Shown here: positions 7,999 to 16,161 of the stretch, piece after piece | Position numbering within the stretch: position 1 is the first letter of the stretch | How the letters are laid out: each line of letters begins with the position of its first letter | Assembly: GCA_013003245.1 (NCBI GenBank) | Contig: JABDJX010000212.1 | Span: forward strand, 1-40,344 | DNA from: Silicimonas sp. | Lineage (GTDB): Bacteria > Pseudomonadota > Alphaproteobacteria > Rhodobacterales > Rhodobacteraceae | Reading direction: 5' to 3' | Length of the DNA: 40,344 bases | Notes under the pieces: model-generated | Databases searched by the model: none | Seen by the model: the letters and a program-made list of their open reading frames with translations, nothing else | Told to the model about the DNA's origin: nothing | Program-made: the position numbers and the translations under genes

Positions 7999-8735
7999 TG
8001 GCTGAATTCTATGAAGTCTACGTGCGTGCGGCGTGCCTGCTCCTCGTTGTCCTAGCCGTCGGGATCGGGTGGGCCGGGGCCAGGCGCGCGCGGCTGAGCC
8101 CTCTTGGGTCCGGGCTGTTTCTGACAACGGCCGTGCTATTTTTCGGGGCGTGGTACGCAACGGCGATCCCACTTGCACAGGCGGGGCGCTTCAATGTCCC
8201 GACCACGCCGAGCGACCCGCCGATCGTTCTGATGTTTCTGTTTGGCGGAGCATTCCTGCTCTTCGGACTGGCGTGGTGGACACCACTTGGCCGAAGACTG
8301 ACCGAGGCAACACCGCTCGCCGCGATCGCGGCCTTTCAGATACCGCGGTTCGTGGGAGGCGTCTTTCTGGTCGGCTGGGTCGCGGGCGACATTCCGGCGC
8401 TGTTCGCCATTCCCGCGGGGCTGGGCGATATTCTGGCGGGCATGGCGGGGTGGCAGGCCAGCCGGGCGCTTGTGAAAAACCGGCCCGAAGCGCGGCGTCT
8501 TCTGATGCGGGCTACTTGGATCGGCATGGCTGACTTCGCAGTTGCCGTTGTGCTCGGGATCGTGACGTCGACGGGTTTCGCGCATCTCTTCGCGCGGGAG
8601 GCCCCGAACATCATCAACGAATATCCGCTGGCGATGTTTCCCGCCTATATCGTCCCGATCTTCCTCGGGTTTCATCTGATCGCAATCGCTCGTATTCGGC
8701 AGGAACATACGCGCAGGATGACCGCCGTGATCTGA
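7998..8735 (+). CDS. polytopic membrane protein of unknown function
   Basis: A 245-residue protein with about seven hydrophobic spans and short basic cytoplasmic loops (WAGARRARLS, KNRPEARRLL, RIRQEHTRR), so an inner-membrane location is clear. I do not recognise the family. A glycine-rich span (VAGDIPALFAIPAGLGDILAGMAGW) precedes a loop that begins with ASRALVKNRPEARR. The start codon overlaps the carbonic anhydrase stop, so it is translated from the same mRNA and is probably functionally tied to the two upstream genes. No catalytic motif is evident. Confidence 0.7.
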   Translation: MAEFYEVYVRAACLLLVVLAVGIGWAGARRARLSPLGSGLFLTTAVLFFGAWYATAIPLAQAGRFNVPTTPSDPPIVLMFLFGGAFLLFGLAWWTPLGRRLTEATPLAAIAAFQIPRFVGGVFLVGWVAGDIPALFAIPAGLGDILAGMAGWQASRALVKNRPEARRLLMRATWIGMADFAVAVVLGIVTSTGFAHLFAREAPNIINEYPLAMFPAYIVPIFLGFHLIAIARIRQEHTRRMTAVI

Positions 8736-8975
8736 TCCAGCCAATAGCCGAGCGCGATCCGTTCCGCGCCCAGTGCCATTATCCGGCAAATACCAACAGG
8801 CACGTGACGCTAGACGTAGCTGGACACAACCGCTCCTATCGCGCGCCCTTCCGCCAGTGATGTTCCGTTGCAGATCGGTGCGATGACGATGAACGTTTCT
8901 AACATGATTGCCGCTTTCCGGGCTTCCGGCATGTACGTTCGTTTTTCGGCGTTTTAGTTGCCCCCAAGAGCGCCC
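8736..8975. other. intergenic stretch, possible gene remnant
   Basis: With the promoter that follows, this forms a 303-base gap. The only thing seen is a 40-codon minus-strand frame at 8810-8932 (starting MPEARKAAIM) with a coding-like composition but no recognised family and no clear ribosome site. It may be the tail of a decayed gene. Nothing else is visible. Confidence 0.3.
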
Positions 8976-9003
8976 TTGACATGATACCCTATGGTTTCAT
9001 AAA
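8976..9003 (+). promoter_or_regulatory. sigma-70-type promoter of the cupin operon
   Basis: A perfect TTGACA (-35) at 8976-8981 is followed after 16 bases by CATAAA (-10) at 8998-9003. Transcription would start about 25 bases before the cupin ATG at 9039. The spacer contains one of two operator-like repeats and the second lies just downstream of the -10 box. Confidence 0.65.
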
Positions 9004-9022
9004 AAGAGATACCAAATGGTAT
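8984..9022. promoter_or_regulatory. tandem ATACC-N4-GGTAT operators
   Basis: Two imperfectly matching inverted repeats overlap the cupin promoter: ATACC-CTAT-GGTTT (8984-8997) and ATACC-AAAT-GGTAT (9009-9022). The second has perfect five-base arms; their starts are 25 bases apart. Their position suits repression by the ArsR-type regulator encoded two genes downstream, i.e. autoregulation of the operon. The binding protein is inferred. Confidence 0.6.
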
Positions 9023-9038
9023 TATTTATGGAGCAACA

Positions 9039-9464
9039 ATGGGCAATCTACTTTTTGTAACTGCGATGGCGCTCACGACCTTGGCGACGCACGTCCATGC
9101 CGAACAAATCCGGCTGCTAGGATCAGATGACTTTGAATGGCGAACGACCACCGAAGGCGTGGGATTCGCAGCGCTGCGGGGTGACAGATTCGTTGAATCC
9201 TACCAAGCGCTGGTCCGTCTTCCGGCAGGAACAGTCAGCCCGCCGCATGTGAAAACCGCCAACATGTTCGGTGTTATGCTGGAAGGCGAAATGATCCACT
9301 ATGCCATCGACGATGACCCTGAAGACGCTCGCAGAATGGGGCCAGGATCGTTTTACAGCATCGCAGCAGGAACAGAGCATATCTCTGCATGCGTGTCTGA
9401 GACACCTTGCGTCGCCTATCTGTATCAGGACGGTGCATTCGACTTTCTGCCGGTGACACAATGA
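9039..9464 (+). CDS. exported cupin-domain protein
   Basis: A 141-residue protein with a signal peptide (residues 1-21, ending HVHA) and a single cupin fold, hence probably periplasmic. The cupin metal region reads SPPHVKTANMFGVMLEGEMI and is followed by the second motif GPGSFYSIAAGTEHISACV; the histidines in these stretches are candidate metal ligands, though the usual first-motif HxH is not intact. GGAG lies six bases before the ATG. The stop overlaps the ArsR start (ATGA). Substrate and reaction are unknown. Confidence 0.75.
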   Translation: MGNLLFVTAMALTTLATHVHAEQIRLLGSDDFEWRTTTEGVGFAALRGDRFVESYQALVRLPAGTVSPPHVKTANMFGVMLEGEMIHYAIDDDPEDARRMGPGSFYSIAAGTEHISACVSETPCVAYLYQDGAFDFLPVTQ

Positions 9465-9781
9465 TAGGACCGGAGCAGATGGGCTTTCGCGCCCTCGCTG
9501 ATCCAACGCGTCGTGACATCCTTCGGTTGCTCACAGCCAAGGAGATGACAATTGCCGAGGTCGCCGAGAACTTCGAGATGACCCGGGCAGCGGTCAAGAA
9601 ACACCTTTTGATCCTGAGCGAAGGAGATCTGATCACGGTGCAAGTCAGTGGCAGGACACGGCTGAACGCACTCAACCCCGAAGGTCTGAGACGTGTGTTC
9701 GATTGGTTCCGCTACTTCGACGCGTTCTGGGAGGATCGCCTCAACACACTGAAATCCGAAATTGAGAAGGACATGCAATGA
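9461..9781 (+). CDS. ArsR family transcriptional regulator
   Basis: A 106-residue winged-helix repressor. The recognition region is MTIAEVAENFEMTRAAVKKH (about 29-48) after the family opening FRALADPTRRDILRLL. The C-terminal WFRYFDAFWEDRLNTLKSEIE helix is typical of the SdpR-like, non-metal ArsR group whose genes usually precede a START/AHSA1 gene, as here. No metal-binding cysteines are present. The ATG at 9461 overlaps the cupin stop and the gene's own stop overlaps the SRPBCC start, so all three are coupled. It probably represses the operon through the sites at 8984-9022. Confidence 0.9.
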   Translation: MIGPEQMGFRALADPTRRDILRLLTAKEMTIAEVAENFEMTRAAVKKHLLILSEGDLITVQVSGRTRLNALNPEGLRRVFDWFRYFDAFWEDRLNTLKSEIEKDMQ

Positions 9782-10191
9782 CTGATACTATTTTGAAGAA
9801 GACGATCTACCTGAAAGCGACTCCTGCCAGAGTCTGGGAATACCTCACCGACCCTGAAAAGTTGGCGATCTGGTTTCACAAACCAGGGGCTGCTCTGGCC
9901 GAAGGTGAATACGAAATGTTCGGAACGGAAAGCGGCGAGAGGCTTATGTGGGGAGAAGTGCTTCTCGCTGAACCGTACAAGCGCCTAGAATACACGTTTT
10001 CGATTGTCCCAATGGCAGGGCAAATAAGTACAGTGAAATGGACTTTGGTAGAGGTCGCTGGCGGCACGGAGCTTTCCCTGCGTCATGAAGGTCTTCGGCA
10101 AGGGGATGAAGCCTTCGGGCTCACGCTCGCGTTGGACAAGGGCTGGGACGACCATTTGAACAGAATGCGCGCGTCGCTTCACGAGAGCTAG
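9778..10191 (+). CDS. SRPBCC / AHSA1-like protein
   Basis: A 137-residue START-like helix-grip protein of the AHSA1 type. It opens with KTIYLKATPARVWEYLTDP and has the IWFHKP, LEYTFSI and TVKWTLVEV strands and the C-terminal GWDDHLNRMRASL helix of this family. Such proteins are thought to bind a small hydrophobic ligand in a deep pocket. It is the last gene of the cupin/ArsR operon; family pairs of ArsR and SRPBCC are common, and the ligand may be what the regulator responds to. A terminator follows 12 bases after the stop. Confidence 0.85.
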   Translation: MTDTILKKTIYLKATPARVWEYLTDPEKLAIWFHKPGAALAEGEYEMFGTESGERLMWGEVLLAEPYKRLEYTFSIVPMAGQISTVKWTLVEVAGGTELSLRHEGLRQGDEAFGLTLALDKGWDDHLNRMRASLHES

Positions 10192-10203
10192 CAGTGAACG
10201 AGG

Positions 10204-10238
10204 CGACCCCGACGGCCGTATGGTGGGGTCGGTTTTCT
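10204..10238 (+). terminator. rho-independent terminator of the cupin operon
   Basis: CGACCCC (10204-10210) pairs perfectly with GGGGTCG (10225-10231) over a 14-base loop, followed by GTTTTCT. It begins 12 bases past the SRPBCC stop. Confidence 0.65.
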
Positions 10239-10824
10239 ATCGGCACCGCAGTGCAGACATTCGTTACGAGCGCAGTGTTGGTCACATTGGGCTCAAAGCC
10301 AGGACATTGTTGCCGCATAGTATCACGGTCGGTGCAGGACCGGATTGAGACAGTAGCACAACGCAGGCTTTGCGGCCTTCGTAAATGGAGTAGGAACTCT
10401 AGTTGAGGTTGATCCCGTGGTGCGAGAGTTCGGCCCGGATCCCTTCGAGGTGTTCGGTTGTACGATCATTGTCTTTGGTCGAACCGCTGATTACCGCTAT
10501 ATTGCGATGCCTCGCCGTCGCTATACTTCCCCGGCGCGAGGGCCCTCACTTTCCCGGCTGATAGCTTGTTGAGCGGCATCCAATACCCTCCGTTCCATCC
10601 ACCCTTTTAGCTGGCTCGCAGAGATACATGGAGACACGTCAGGACGCAAAGAGAGACGTTTAGAGCGCGACCGCAGCGCATTGTCGGTCAGTCTTCTGCG
10701 ATGGGCCAAGCGATTTGATGCTGAGCGAATTGCAGAAAACAGAGGATCACTTTGACATAGGTCATATCGGAAGCGTGCAATCTATTGTGAACCTTGTTTT
10801 TTGGGGACAGAACCAGGGGGCATC
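10239..10824. other. long intergenic stretch with a possible broken gene
   Basis: No intact gene is visible in this stretch. On the minus strand, a frame from about 10545 down to a TAG at 10399-10401 encodes a coding-like tail (containing NIAVISGSTKDNDRTTEHLE), and a second frame at 10521-10709 runs into it one frame off. Together they could be the frameshifted remnant of one gene, but I do not recognise a family. The promoter region of the PiT gene occupies the right end. Confidence 0.3.
10752..10765 (+). promoter_or_regulatory. FNR/CRP-like site before the phosphate permease
   Basis: TTGACATAGGTCAT contains the perfect inverted repeat TGAC-N4-GTCA, close to the FNR/DNR-type consensus TTGAT-N4-ATCAA. 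Its first six bases also read as a -35 box (TTGACA), with TGCAAT 18 bases further on as a weak -10. It lies 60 bases before the PiT start. The regulator is not shown by sequence. Confidence 0.45.
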
Positions 10825-12390
10825 ATGCTGAGAACGGATCGGGTTGAATCTGCCATGCAGTTGAACCGGGACGAGTTGTTCCGGTTTGGTACAGCGCTGA
10901 TTTTCATAGTCGGTATCATGCTATTCACAATTGTCCGAACCGACGGGGGTGTTGACGGAATCCTGTTGGTAATCGCCGCGATGATCGGCGGCTACATGGC
11001 CATGAATATCGGTGCAAATGATGTGGCCAACAACGTCGGACCGGCGGTTGGCAGCCACGCGATTACGCTGACCGGGGCGATCATCATTGCGGCCAGCTTT
11101 GAAGCCGGGGGGGCTTTGATTGCCGGTGGCGACGTGGTGGGCACGATCAAGAAAGGGATCATTGATCCTGATTTGGTTGCCGATCGGGATACTTTTATCT
11201 GGCTGATGATTGCAGCCCTTTTGGCAGCGGCTGTGTGGCTCAACTTTGCCACCGCTGTCGGCGCGCCGGTGTCCACCACCCATTCGATTGTCGGCGGAGT
11301 ACTTGGTGCCGGGATCGCGGCTGCTGGATGGGACATCGCGAACTGGAATCAGGTTGGAATGATTGCGGCAAGTTGGGTCATCTCTCCGCTTTTGGGAGGG
11401 CTGATTGCGGCGCTTTTCCTTTATGTCATCAAGCGAAAGATAACCTACAAGTCCGACGTCTTGGCCGCTGCGAATACTATGGTGCCCTTGCTGGTGTCGC
11501 TGATGGCATGGGCCTTTGGCACCTACCTGATGCTCAAAGGGGTCAAACAGCTGATCAAGGTCGACTTCATTACCGCGGTCCTTATGGGTCTTGCCATCGC
11601 AGTTGTCGTCTATGTAATCATGCGTCCGTTCATTGCCCGCTCGACGCAAAAACTCGACAATCACAAATCCAGCGTGAACGATCTTTTCACGATCCCGCTG
11701 ATCTTCGCAGCAGCACTTCTTAGCTTTGCCCATGGAGCCAATGATGTCGCCAATGCCGTTGGGCCGCTTGCCGGCATCAATGAGGCGATCGTAGGAGGTG
11801 CTGTTACCTCCAAAGCCTCGATCCCGATCTGGGTCATGGCCGTTGGTGCCATAGGGATCGCCCTTGGGTTGGCTCTTTATGGGCCAAAACTGATCCGGAC
11901 GGTCGGAAGCGAAATCACCGAACTAGATAAAACGCGGGCGTTTTGCATTGCCATGGCAGCTGCCATCACCGTGATCGTCGCCTCACAACTTGGCCTGCCG
12001 GTCAGCTCGACCCATATTGCCGTGGGCGGCGTTTTTGGTGTCGGCTTTCTAAGAGAGTACATCAAATCCAGCTATGCGCGCACCTTGCAGGAAATACGCG
12101 ACCACCACGTCGAAAACGATCCTGCCGAAGTCGATGCATTCCTTGCCCGGTTCGAAGAGGCTGACGTGACGACCAAAGGCGAGATGCTGCGCGAGATGAA
12201 GCAACAGGCGGCAGGCACCAAACTGCTGGCCAAGCGCGAGCGGCGCGGGCTTGGACAAGTGCACAGAATTGAATTGGTCAAACGCACGCTGCTTTTGAAG
12301 ATCGCGGCAGCTTGGGTGATCACTGTGCCCTTGGCAGGTGGGCTGGCCGCCATGTTCTTCTTCATGATCCGGGGCATGATGCTGCCTTGA
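10825..12390 (+). CDS. PiT-family inorganic phosphate transporter
   Basis: A 521-residue inner-membrane carrier (PF01384 type) that imports phosphate driven by an ion gradient. Both halves of the duplicated PiT signature are present: GANDVANNVGPAVGSHAI with GAPVSTTHSIVGG, and GANDVANAVGPLAGI with GLPVSSTHIAVGG. About twelve hydrophobic spans surround a charged cytoplasmic region (roughly residues 420-480). The ATG at 10825 has AGGGGG four bases upstream. A second, unrelated phosphate carrier begins 10 bases after the stop, so the two genes form an operon. Confidence 0.93.
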   Translation: MLRTDRVESAMQLNRDELFRFGTALIFIVGIMLFTIVRTDGGVDGILLVIAAMIGGYMAMNIGANDVANNVGPAVGSHAITLTGAIIIAASFEAGGALIAGGDVVGTIKKGIIDPDLVADRDTFIWLMIAALLAAAVWLNFATAVGAPVSTTHSIVGGVLGAGIAAAGWDIANWNQVGMIAASWVISPLLGGLIAALFLYVIKRKITYKSDVLAAANTMVPLLVSLMAWAFGTYLMLKGVKQLIKVDFITAVLMGLAIAVVVYVIMRPFIARSTQKLDNHKSSVNDLFTIPLIFAAALLSFAHGANDVANAVGPLAGINEAIVGGAVTSKASIPIWVMAVGAIGIALGLALYGPKLIRTVGSEITELDKTRAFCIAMAAAITVIVASQLGLPVSSTHIAVGGVFGVGFLREYIKSSYARTLQEIRDHHVENDPAEVDAFLARFEEADVTTKGEMLREMKQQAAGTKLLAKRERRGLGQVHRIELVKRTLLLKIAAAWVITVPLAGGLAAMFFFMIRGMMLP

Positions 12391-12400
12391 TACAAATCCG

Positions 12401-14071
12401 ATGACAAGTGAACTGAACCAGCTTGAGTTGGGAACCGGCCTGATCGGTGGACTGGCTCTTTTTCTTTTTGGCATGGACATAATGACCCGCGCGCTCAAGC
12501 AGGTGGCCGGGGCATCGATGAAATCGATCCTTGCGCGGATGACAGGAAATCGCTTCACCGGGCTGATCGCGGGGGCTTCGGTCACGGCGATCATTCAATC
12601 GTCGTCAATCACGACGGTTCTGCTGGTGGGCTTCATCTCGGCAGGTCTGATGACCACGTCTCAAAGCGTGGCCGTTATCCTTGGCGCCAACATCGGCACG
12701 ACGATCACCGCACAGATACTTGCCTTCAAGGTCACGGCCTTGGCTCTTCCGGTCCTGTCATTGGGTTTCTTCGTGTCGTTTATCGCCAAGAACAAAGCCA
12801 CCCGTGAAAAAGGACGCATCATTCTGGGCCTTGGCATGGTGTTTTTCGGCATGTCGATTATGAGCGACGCAATGAAACCTTTGCGCAGCTATGAGCCGTT
12901 TCTCGACTTCATGCTGTCACTCGACAGTGTGCTTTTGGCCGCCCTTGTTGGCGCTGGCTTTACCGCACTGGTGCAATCATCCTCCGCGACGACAGGCATT
13001 CTGATTGTGATGGCGGGACAAGGCCTTATCGCATTGGAGCCTGCGGTGGCCCTGGCTTTGGGGGCAAACATCGGCACGTGCGTCACTGCGCTTTTAGCCT
13101 CAATCGGTGCCCCACGCGAGGCGGTGCGCGCCGCTCTGGTGCACACGGTTTTCAACGTCGCAGGTGTGCTGATCTGGATCGGGTTCGTTGACCAGCTTGC
13201 CGATTTGGCGCGCACCATTTCCCCTGACAGTTCAGAGGCTTCGGGTATTCCGCGCCAATTGGCCAATGTGCACACCTTTTTCAACATCGCCAACGCGTTG
13301 CTTTTCATCGGCTTCACATCTCAGCTGACGCGAATTGTGGAATGGCTCGCGCCCGACAAGGTCGAGGAAATTGAGCCGAAGTTCGCGGCAAAGCATCTTG
13401 ATGCAAAATTCCTTGACGTGCCTGCCTTCGCCATCGATGCCGTTCGGCTAGAGGTCGTGCATCTGGGCACCCTGCTACGCGAGATGCTGCAAAGCGCGGT
13501 ACCAGCAGTGGTGACCGGCAGCCCGCTTGATGTTGATAGATTGCATGTCATGGATCGCCCCGTCGACCTGCTGCACCGAGAGATCGTCGGCTACATTCGC
13601 CAGATCAGCCTCAGAAGCCTTGCTGCCGATCAATCACGCCTGCTTCTTGGCTTGGCCAAGATCGCAAACGACATGGAACACATTGGTGATCTGGTTGCCA
13701 CCGGGCTTGTCACTTCTGCACGTAAGCGGATGGAAGAAGACGTGGTCATCAGTCCGGCCACGGCTGGTGTCATCAAAGGCGTGCACGAACATGTGGTCGA
13801 TGCTTTGGATGGTGCGCTGCTGGCACTTGATGAACAGGACACAATCGCTGCTGCGGACGTCAGGCAAATGAAGGCGCGTTTCACAGCTTTGGTTGAAGAC
13901 GCCGCAAGCCATCAAGTTGCTCGGTTGCGGACTGATGATCCGAAACGGCTGCATACCTACAGCCGCGAGATTGAACTTACCGAAACGCTTGATGACATCT
14001 TCAAGATCATCCGGCGCATCGCGCGCACAGAGTTAGGATTGTTCGATTCCGCATTGCCCAAAGAGGCGTAA
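12401..14071 (+). CDS. Na/Pi cotransporter family protein with PhoU domain
   Basis: A 556-residue protein: an N-terminal Na/Pi symporter (PF02690 type) with two inverted repeats, each carrying the QSSS motif (66-69 in TAIIQSSSITT; 192-195 in TALVQSSSATT), then a C-terminal cytoplasmic PhoU-like helical domain (about 350-556) with the two-helix pattern ending in IARTELGLF. It imports phosphate with sodium; the PhoU part is thought to regulate transport. Co-transcribed with the PiT gene 10 bases upstream, which puts two phosphate carriers of different mechanism on one mRNA. Confidence 0.92.
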   Translation: MTSELNQLELGTGLIGGLALFLFGMDIMTRALKQVAGASMKSILARMTGNRFTGLIAGASVTAIIQSSSITTVLLVGFISAGLMTTSQSVAVILGANIGTTITAQILAFKVTALALPVLSLGFFVSFIAKNKATREKGRIILGLGMVFFGMSIMSDAMKPLRSYEPFLDFMLSLDSVLLAALVGAGFTALVQSSSATTGILIVMAGQGLIALEPAVALALGANIGTCVTALLASIGAPREAVRAALVHTVFNVAGVLIWIGFVDQLADLARTISPDSSEASGIPRQLANVHTFFNIANALLFIGFTSQLTRIVEWLAPDKVEEIEPKFAAKHLDAKFLDVPAFAIDAVRLEVVHLGTLLREMLQSAVPAVVTGSPLDVDRLHVMDRPVDLLHREIVGYIRQISLRSLAADQSRLLLGLAKIANDMEHIGDLVATGLVTSARKRMEEDVVISPATAGVIKGVHEHVVDALDGALLALDEQDTIAAADVRQMKARFTALVEDAASHQVARLRTDDPKRLHTYSREIELTETLDDIFKIIRRIARTELGLFDSALPKEA

Positions 14072-14233
14072 GCAGAAGGGGCCAATTGGGTCGTAGGCGC
14101 GCAGCTCAGGCCAATTCGGATCGCCATCTGGCTTGTTCAAGCAAGTCTTACTGTCTGTCAGAAAGCGCCACGTTCAGATCATACCAGACAAATGGGATTC
14201 CCGAGACCCCTGCGCTATCAAATCTCACAAATT

Positions 14234-14803
14234 TCAAATATCAAAAAAGACGGTTTCGTCGTCACCTTGAAGCCGTATGTCAAAGCGATAGCCGTCGTCT
14301 GTCGGTTCAGCAAAAAGCGTTGCGCGTCGGTCCGCGGGAATAAGCCCCAATACTGAGTCAGTTGCATTGGCGCGTTCTTCATCGCCGAAGTACATGCGGG
14401 TGCTCAGCCCAATATTGATCCCGCGAGAAACGAGCCAAAGGTTCAGGTGTGGCGCCATTCCGTCGACGGCTCCGGGCTTGATCGTCGTGAACGAGAATGT
14501 GCCCGTTTCAAAATCCGGGATCACGCGTCCAAAGCCAACAAATCCGTCTTCTACCGGACCGGCGCCGGGATAGATGCCGTCAGCGTTAGCTTGCCATATC
14601 TCAACCAAGACGTCTTTCAGAGGCGCACCTTCCGCGTCATAAACTACGCCCGTTACCGCGATCCGCGCGCCTTTGGCTTCAGGCCCAGCGATGTCGCGCC
14701 CCAGCTCAACGGTATAAATGTCAAATCCCGCGTCGCCCGGTGCGAGACCGATGTGCACATAAGGCCCGGCAGTCTGAGACGCGGACTCTTTAAGTGATCC
14801 CAT
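14234..14803 (-). CDS. pcaG: protocatechuate 3,4-dioxygenase alpha subunit
   Basis: A 189-residue intradiol dioxygenase subunit. It opens with the ASQTAGPYVHIGLAPG signature of PcaG and has VTGVVYDAEGAPLKDVLVEI, FGRVIPDFETGTFSFTTIKPG and the C-terminal YRFDIRLQGDDETVFFDI. With PcaH it forms the (alpha-beta)n enzyme that cleaves protocatechuate to beta-carboxy-cis,cis-muconate in the beta-ketoadipate pathway; the catalytic iron sits mainly in the beta subunit. GAGGGG precedes the ATG, and the gene starts three bases after the pcaH stop. Confidence 0.93.
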   Translation of the reverse strand: MGSLKESASQTAGPYVHIGLAPGDAGFDIYTVELGRDIAGPEAKGARIAVTGVVYDAEGAPLKDVLVEIWQANADGIYPGAGPVEDGFVGFGRVIPDFETGTFSFTTIKPGAVDGMAPHLNLWLVSRGINIGLSTRMYFGDEERANATDSVLGLIPADRRATLFAEPTDDGYRFDIRLQGDDETVFFDI

Positions 14804-14806
14804 TTC

Positions 14807-15529
14807 TCAGTTCCCCTCTGGCCGGTTTTCAAAATGCGTCGATTGGTGGCCACGCAAGACAATGTCGAATTTATAGGCAAGGCTGTCGAGGGGAATGGCT
14901 GCTTCTTGGTCGAGTCTGGCAACCAGCTGATCGATCGCACGCTGGTCGGGGATCGTATTGACTATCGGGCACAGGGCAATCAACGGATCCCCCTCAAAAT
15001 ACATCTGCGTAATTAAACGCTGTGCAAAGGCGGTGCCAAAGACCGAAAAGTGGATATGCGCAGGCCGCCAACTTGGCTCCCAGTTTGGCCACGGGTAGGC
15101 GCCAGGTTTCACCGTATGAAAAGAATAGCGGCCCTGGTCATCGGTCAAAGTTCGTCCGCACCCGCCAAAGTTGGGATCAACCGGCGCGAGGTAGGTATCA
15201 TTCTTGTGCCGATACCGTCCACCGGCATTGGCCTGCCAAACCTCAACCAGTGTATTTGGAACAGGCCTCGCATTTTCGTCCAGTACGCGTCCGTGCACGA
15301 TGATCCGCTCGCCAATAGGATCGCCGCCGTGCGCGTAGTTGCGGATCAGATCGCGGTCCATTGGGTCAATGCCGCTGTGCCCGAATGCCGGTCCTGTCAA
15401 CTCGCTTTGAGTGCTTGGTAACGACAACAGGGCTTGGCTTGGCGAACGTGTGATGCTGCTTTTGTACCCCTGCGCCAGGGCGGGGGGGTGCCAAGAGTGA
15501 TCTCTGGGCAAAAGGTCTTTGGGCACCAT
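14807..15529 (-). CDS. pcaH: protocatechuate 3,4-dioxygenase beta subunit
   Basis: A 240-residue intradiol dioxygenase subunit that carries the non-haem Fe(III). The iron ligands are visible: Tyr106 (RYRHKND), Tyr145 (GAYPW), His158 and His160 (RPAHIHFS), matching Tyr408/447 and His460/462 of the Pseudomonas enzyme. The C-terminus ends [19 protein letters not shown], as in the family. The ATG at 15529 has GGAGG six bases upstream; the ATG two codons before it would lie directly on that site. Only 20 bases separate it from the pqiC stop, so pcaHG may be read from the pqi mRNA. No pcaQ, pcaD, pcaC or pcaB is in the window. Confidence 0.94.
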   Translation of the reverse strand: MVPKDLLPRDHSWHPPALAQGYKSSITRSPSQALLSLPSTQSELTGPAFGHSGIDPMDRDLIRNYAHGGDPIGERIIVHGRVLDENARPVPNTLVEVWQANAGGRYRHKNDTYLAPVDPNFGGCGRTLTDDQGRYSFHTVKPGAYPWPNWEPSWRPAHIHFSVFGTAFAQRLITQMYFEGDPLIALCPIVNTIPDQRAIDQLVARLDQEAAIPLDSLAYKFDIVLRGHQSTHFENRPEGN

Positions 15530-15549
15530 TTCCATCCTCCTTGTGCTGC

Positions 15550-16161
15550 TCACCGTAAGCCTCTTTGCGCAATCTGTCGCGCCAAAGCTGCGATAACCCG
15601 AGAGCGCGCGTCAGCGATGGCGGGAAAGCCCAGTTCAGGGTCGAAGGGCTGGATGATGTTGAACGACCCTGCACGGTCAGCACGCTTGCTGTCAGCACTC
15701 TCATCGTCAGAACGATCATCTTCAGCATGCGCCACGTAAAACCGGCCTTGCGCAACGTAACGCCCCGCCTCTTCGGCGACGAACTCTTCCATCCGCACCT
15801 CGACAACAACCTCGGGCGTGCTGTCAAAGGGCCACGGGTCTGCGGCAACCGTGCGCCCGGTCACGTCAGCCAAAGCATTCGTCAGCCGCAATGTAACCGC
15901 GCGCGTGGGGTCATCCGCCCAGATGCTGCCGGGCGCTTCGCGAATCGCGCCGCTTTGATCGGCGATCGATATCCCCTCATCGGTGGCGTAGGCAGGAAGC
16001 GATACCTCGCGCAGTGCGATTGTCTGGTGTGGGATCGCGATGCGCGCGCCCGGCGAGTGTGCCGTAGTGGCATAGCGCACAGGCTCGGGCGTGCTGGCGC
16101 AGGCTGTCAGGACGAAAAGGCCAATCACGGCAAGATGAGGCAAGCGAAGTATCATGGTCAC
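15550..16161 (-). CDS. pqiC: PqiC-type lipoprotein
   Basis: A 203-residue outer-membrane-type lipoprotein with the lipobox LTAC at about residue 20, then the ABC-transporter auxiliary fold (PqiC, DUF330). In Escherichia coli PqiC partners PqiB and is proposed to receive the PqiB needle at the outer membrane for lipid transport. The GTG at 16161 overlaps the pqiB stop (GTGA); an ATG at 16155 is an equally possible start and changes only two residues. A stretch of acidic and Ser residues near position 150 ([13 protein letters not shown]) is unlike the compact E. coli protein. Confidence 0.85.
   Translation of the reverse strand: MTMILRLPHLAVIGLFVLTACASTPEPVRYATTAHSPGARIAIPHQTIALREVSLPAYATDEGISIADQSGAIREAPGSIWADDPTRAVTLRLTNALADVTGRTVAADPWPFDSTPEVVVEVRMEEFVAEEAGRYVAQGRFYVAHAEDDRSDDESADSKRADRAGSFNIIQPFDPELGFPAIADARSRVIAALARQIAQRGLR

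Noticed and set aside
10194-10406. 70-codon plus-strand frame after the SRPBCC gene
   Set aside because: It includes the terminator hairpin of the preceding operon and has no ribosome site or family resemblance.
10921-11733. 270-codon minus-strand frame opposite the PiT gene
   Set aside because: Its composition (many His, Asp, Arg, Asn) is that of a shadow frame; the PiT gene with all family motifs is on the other strand.
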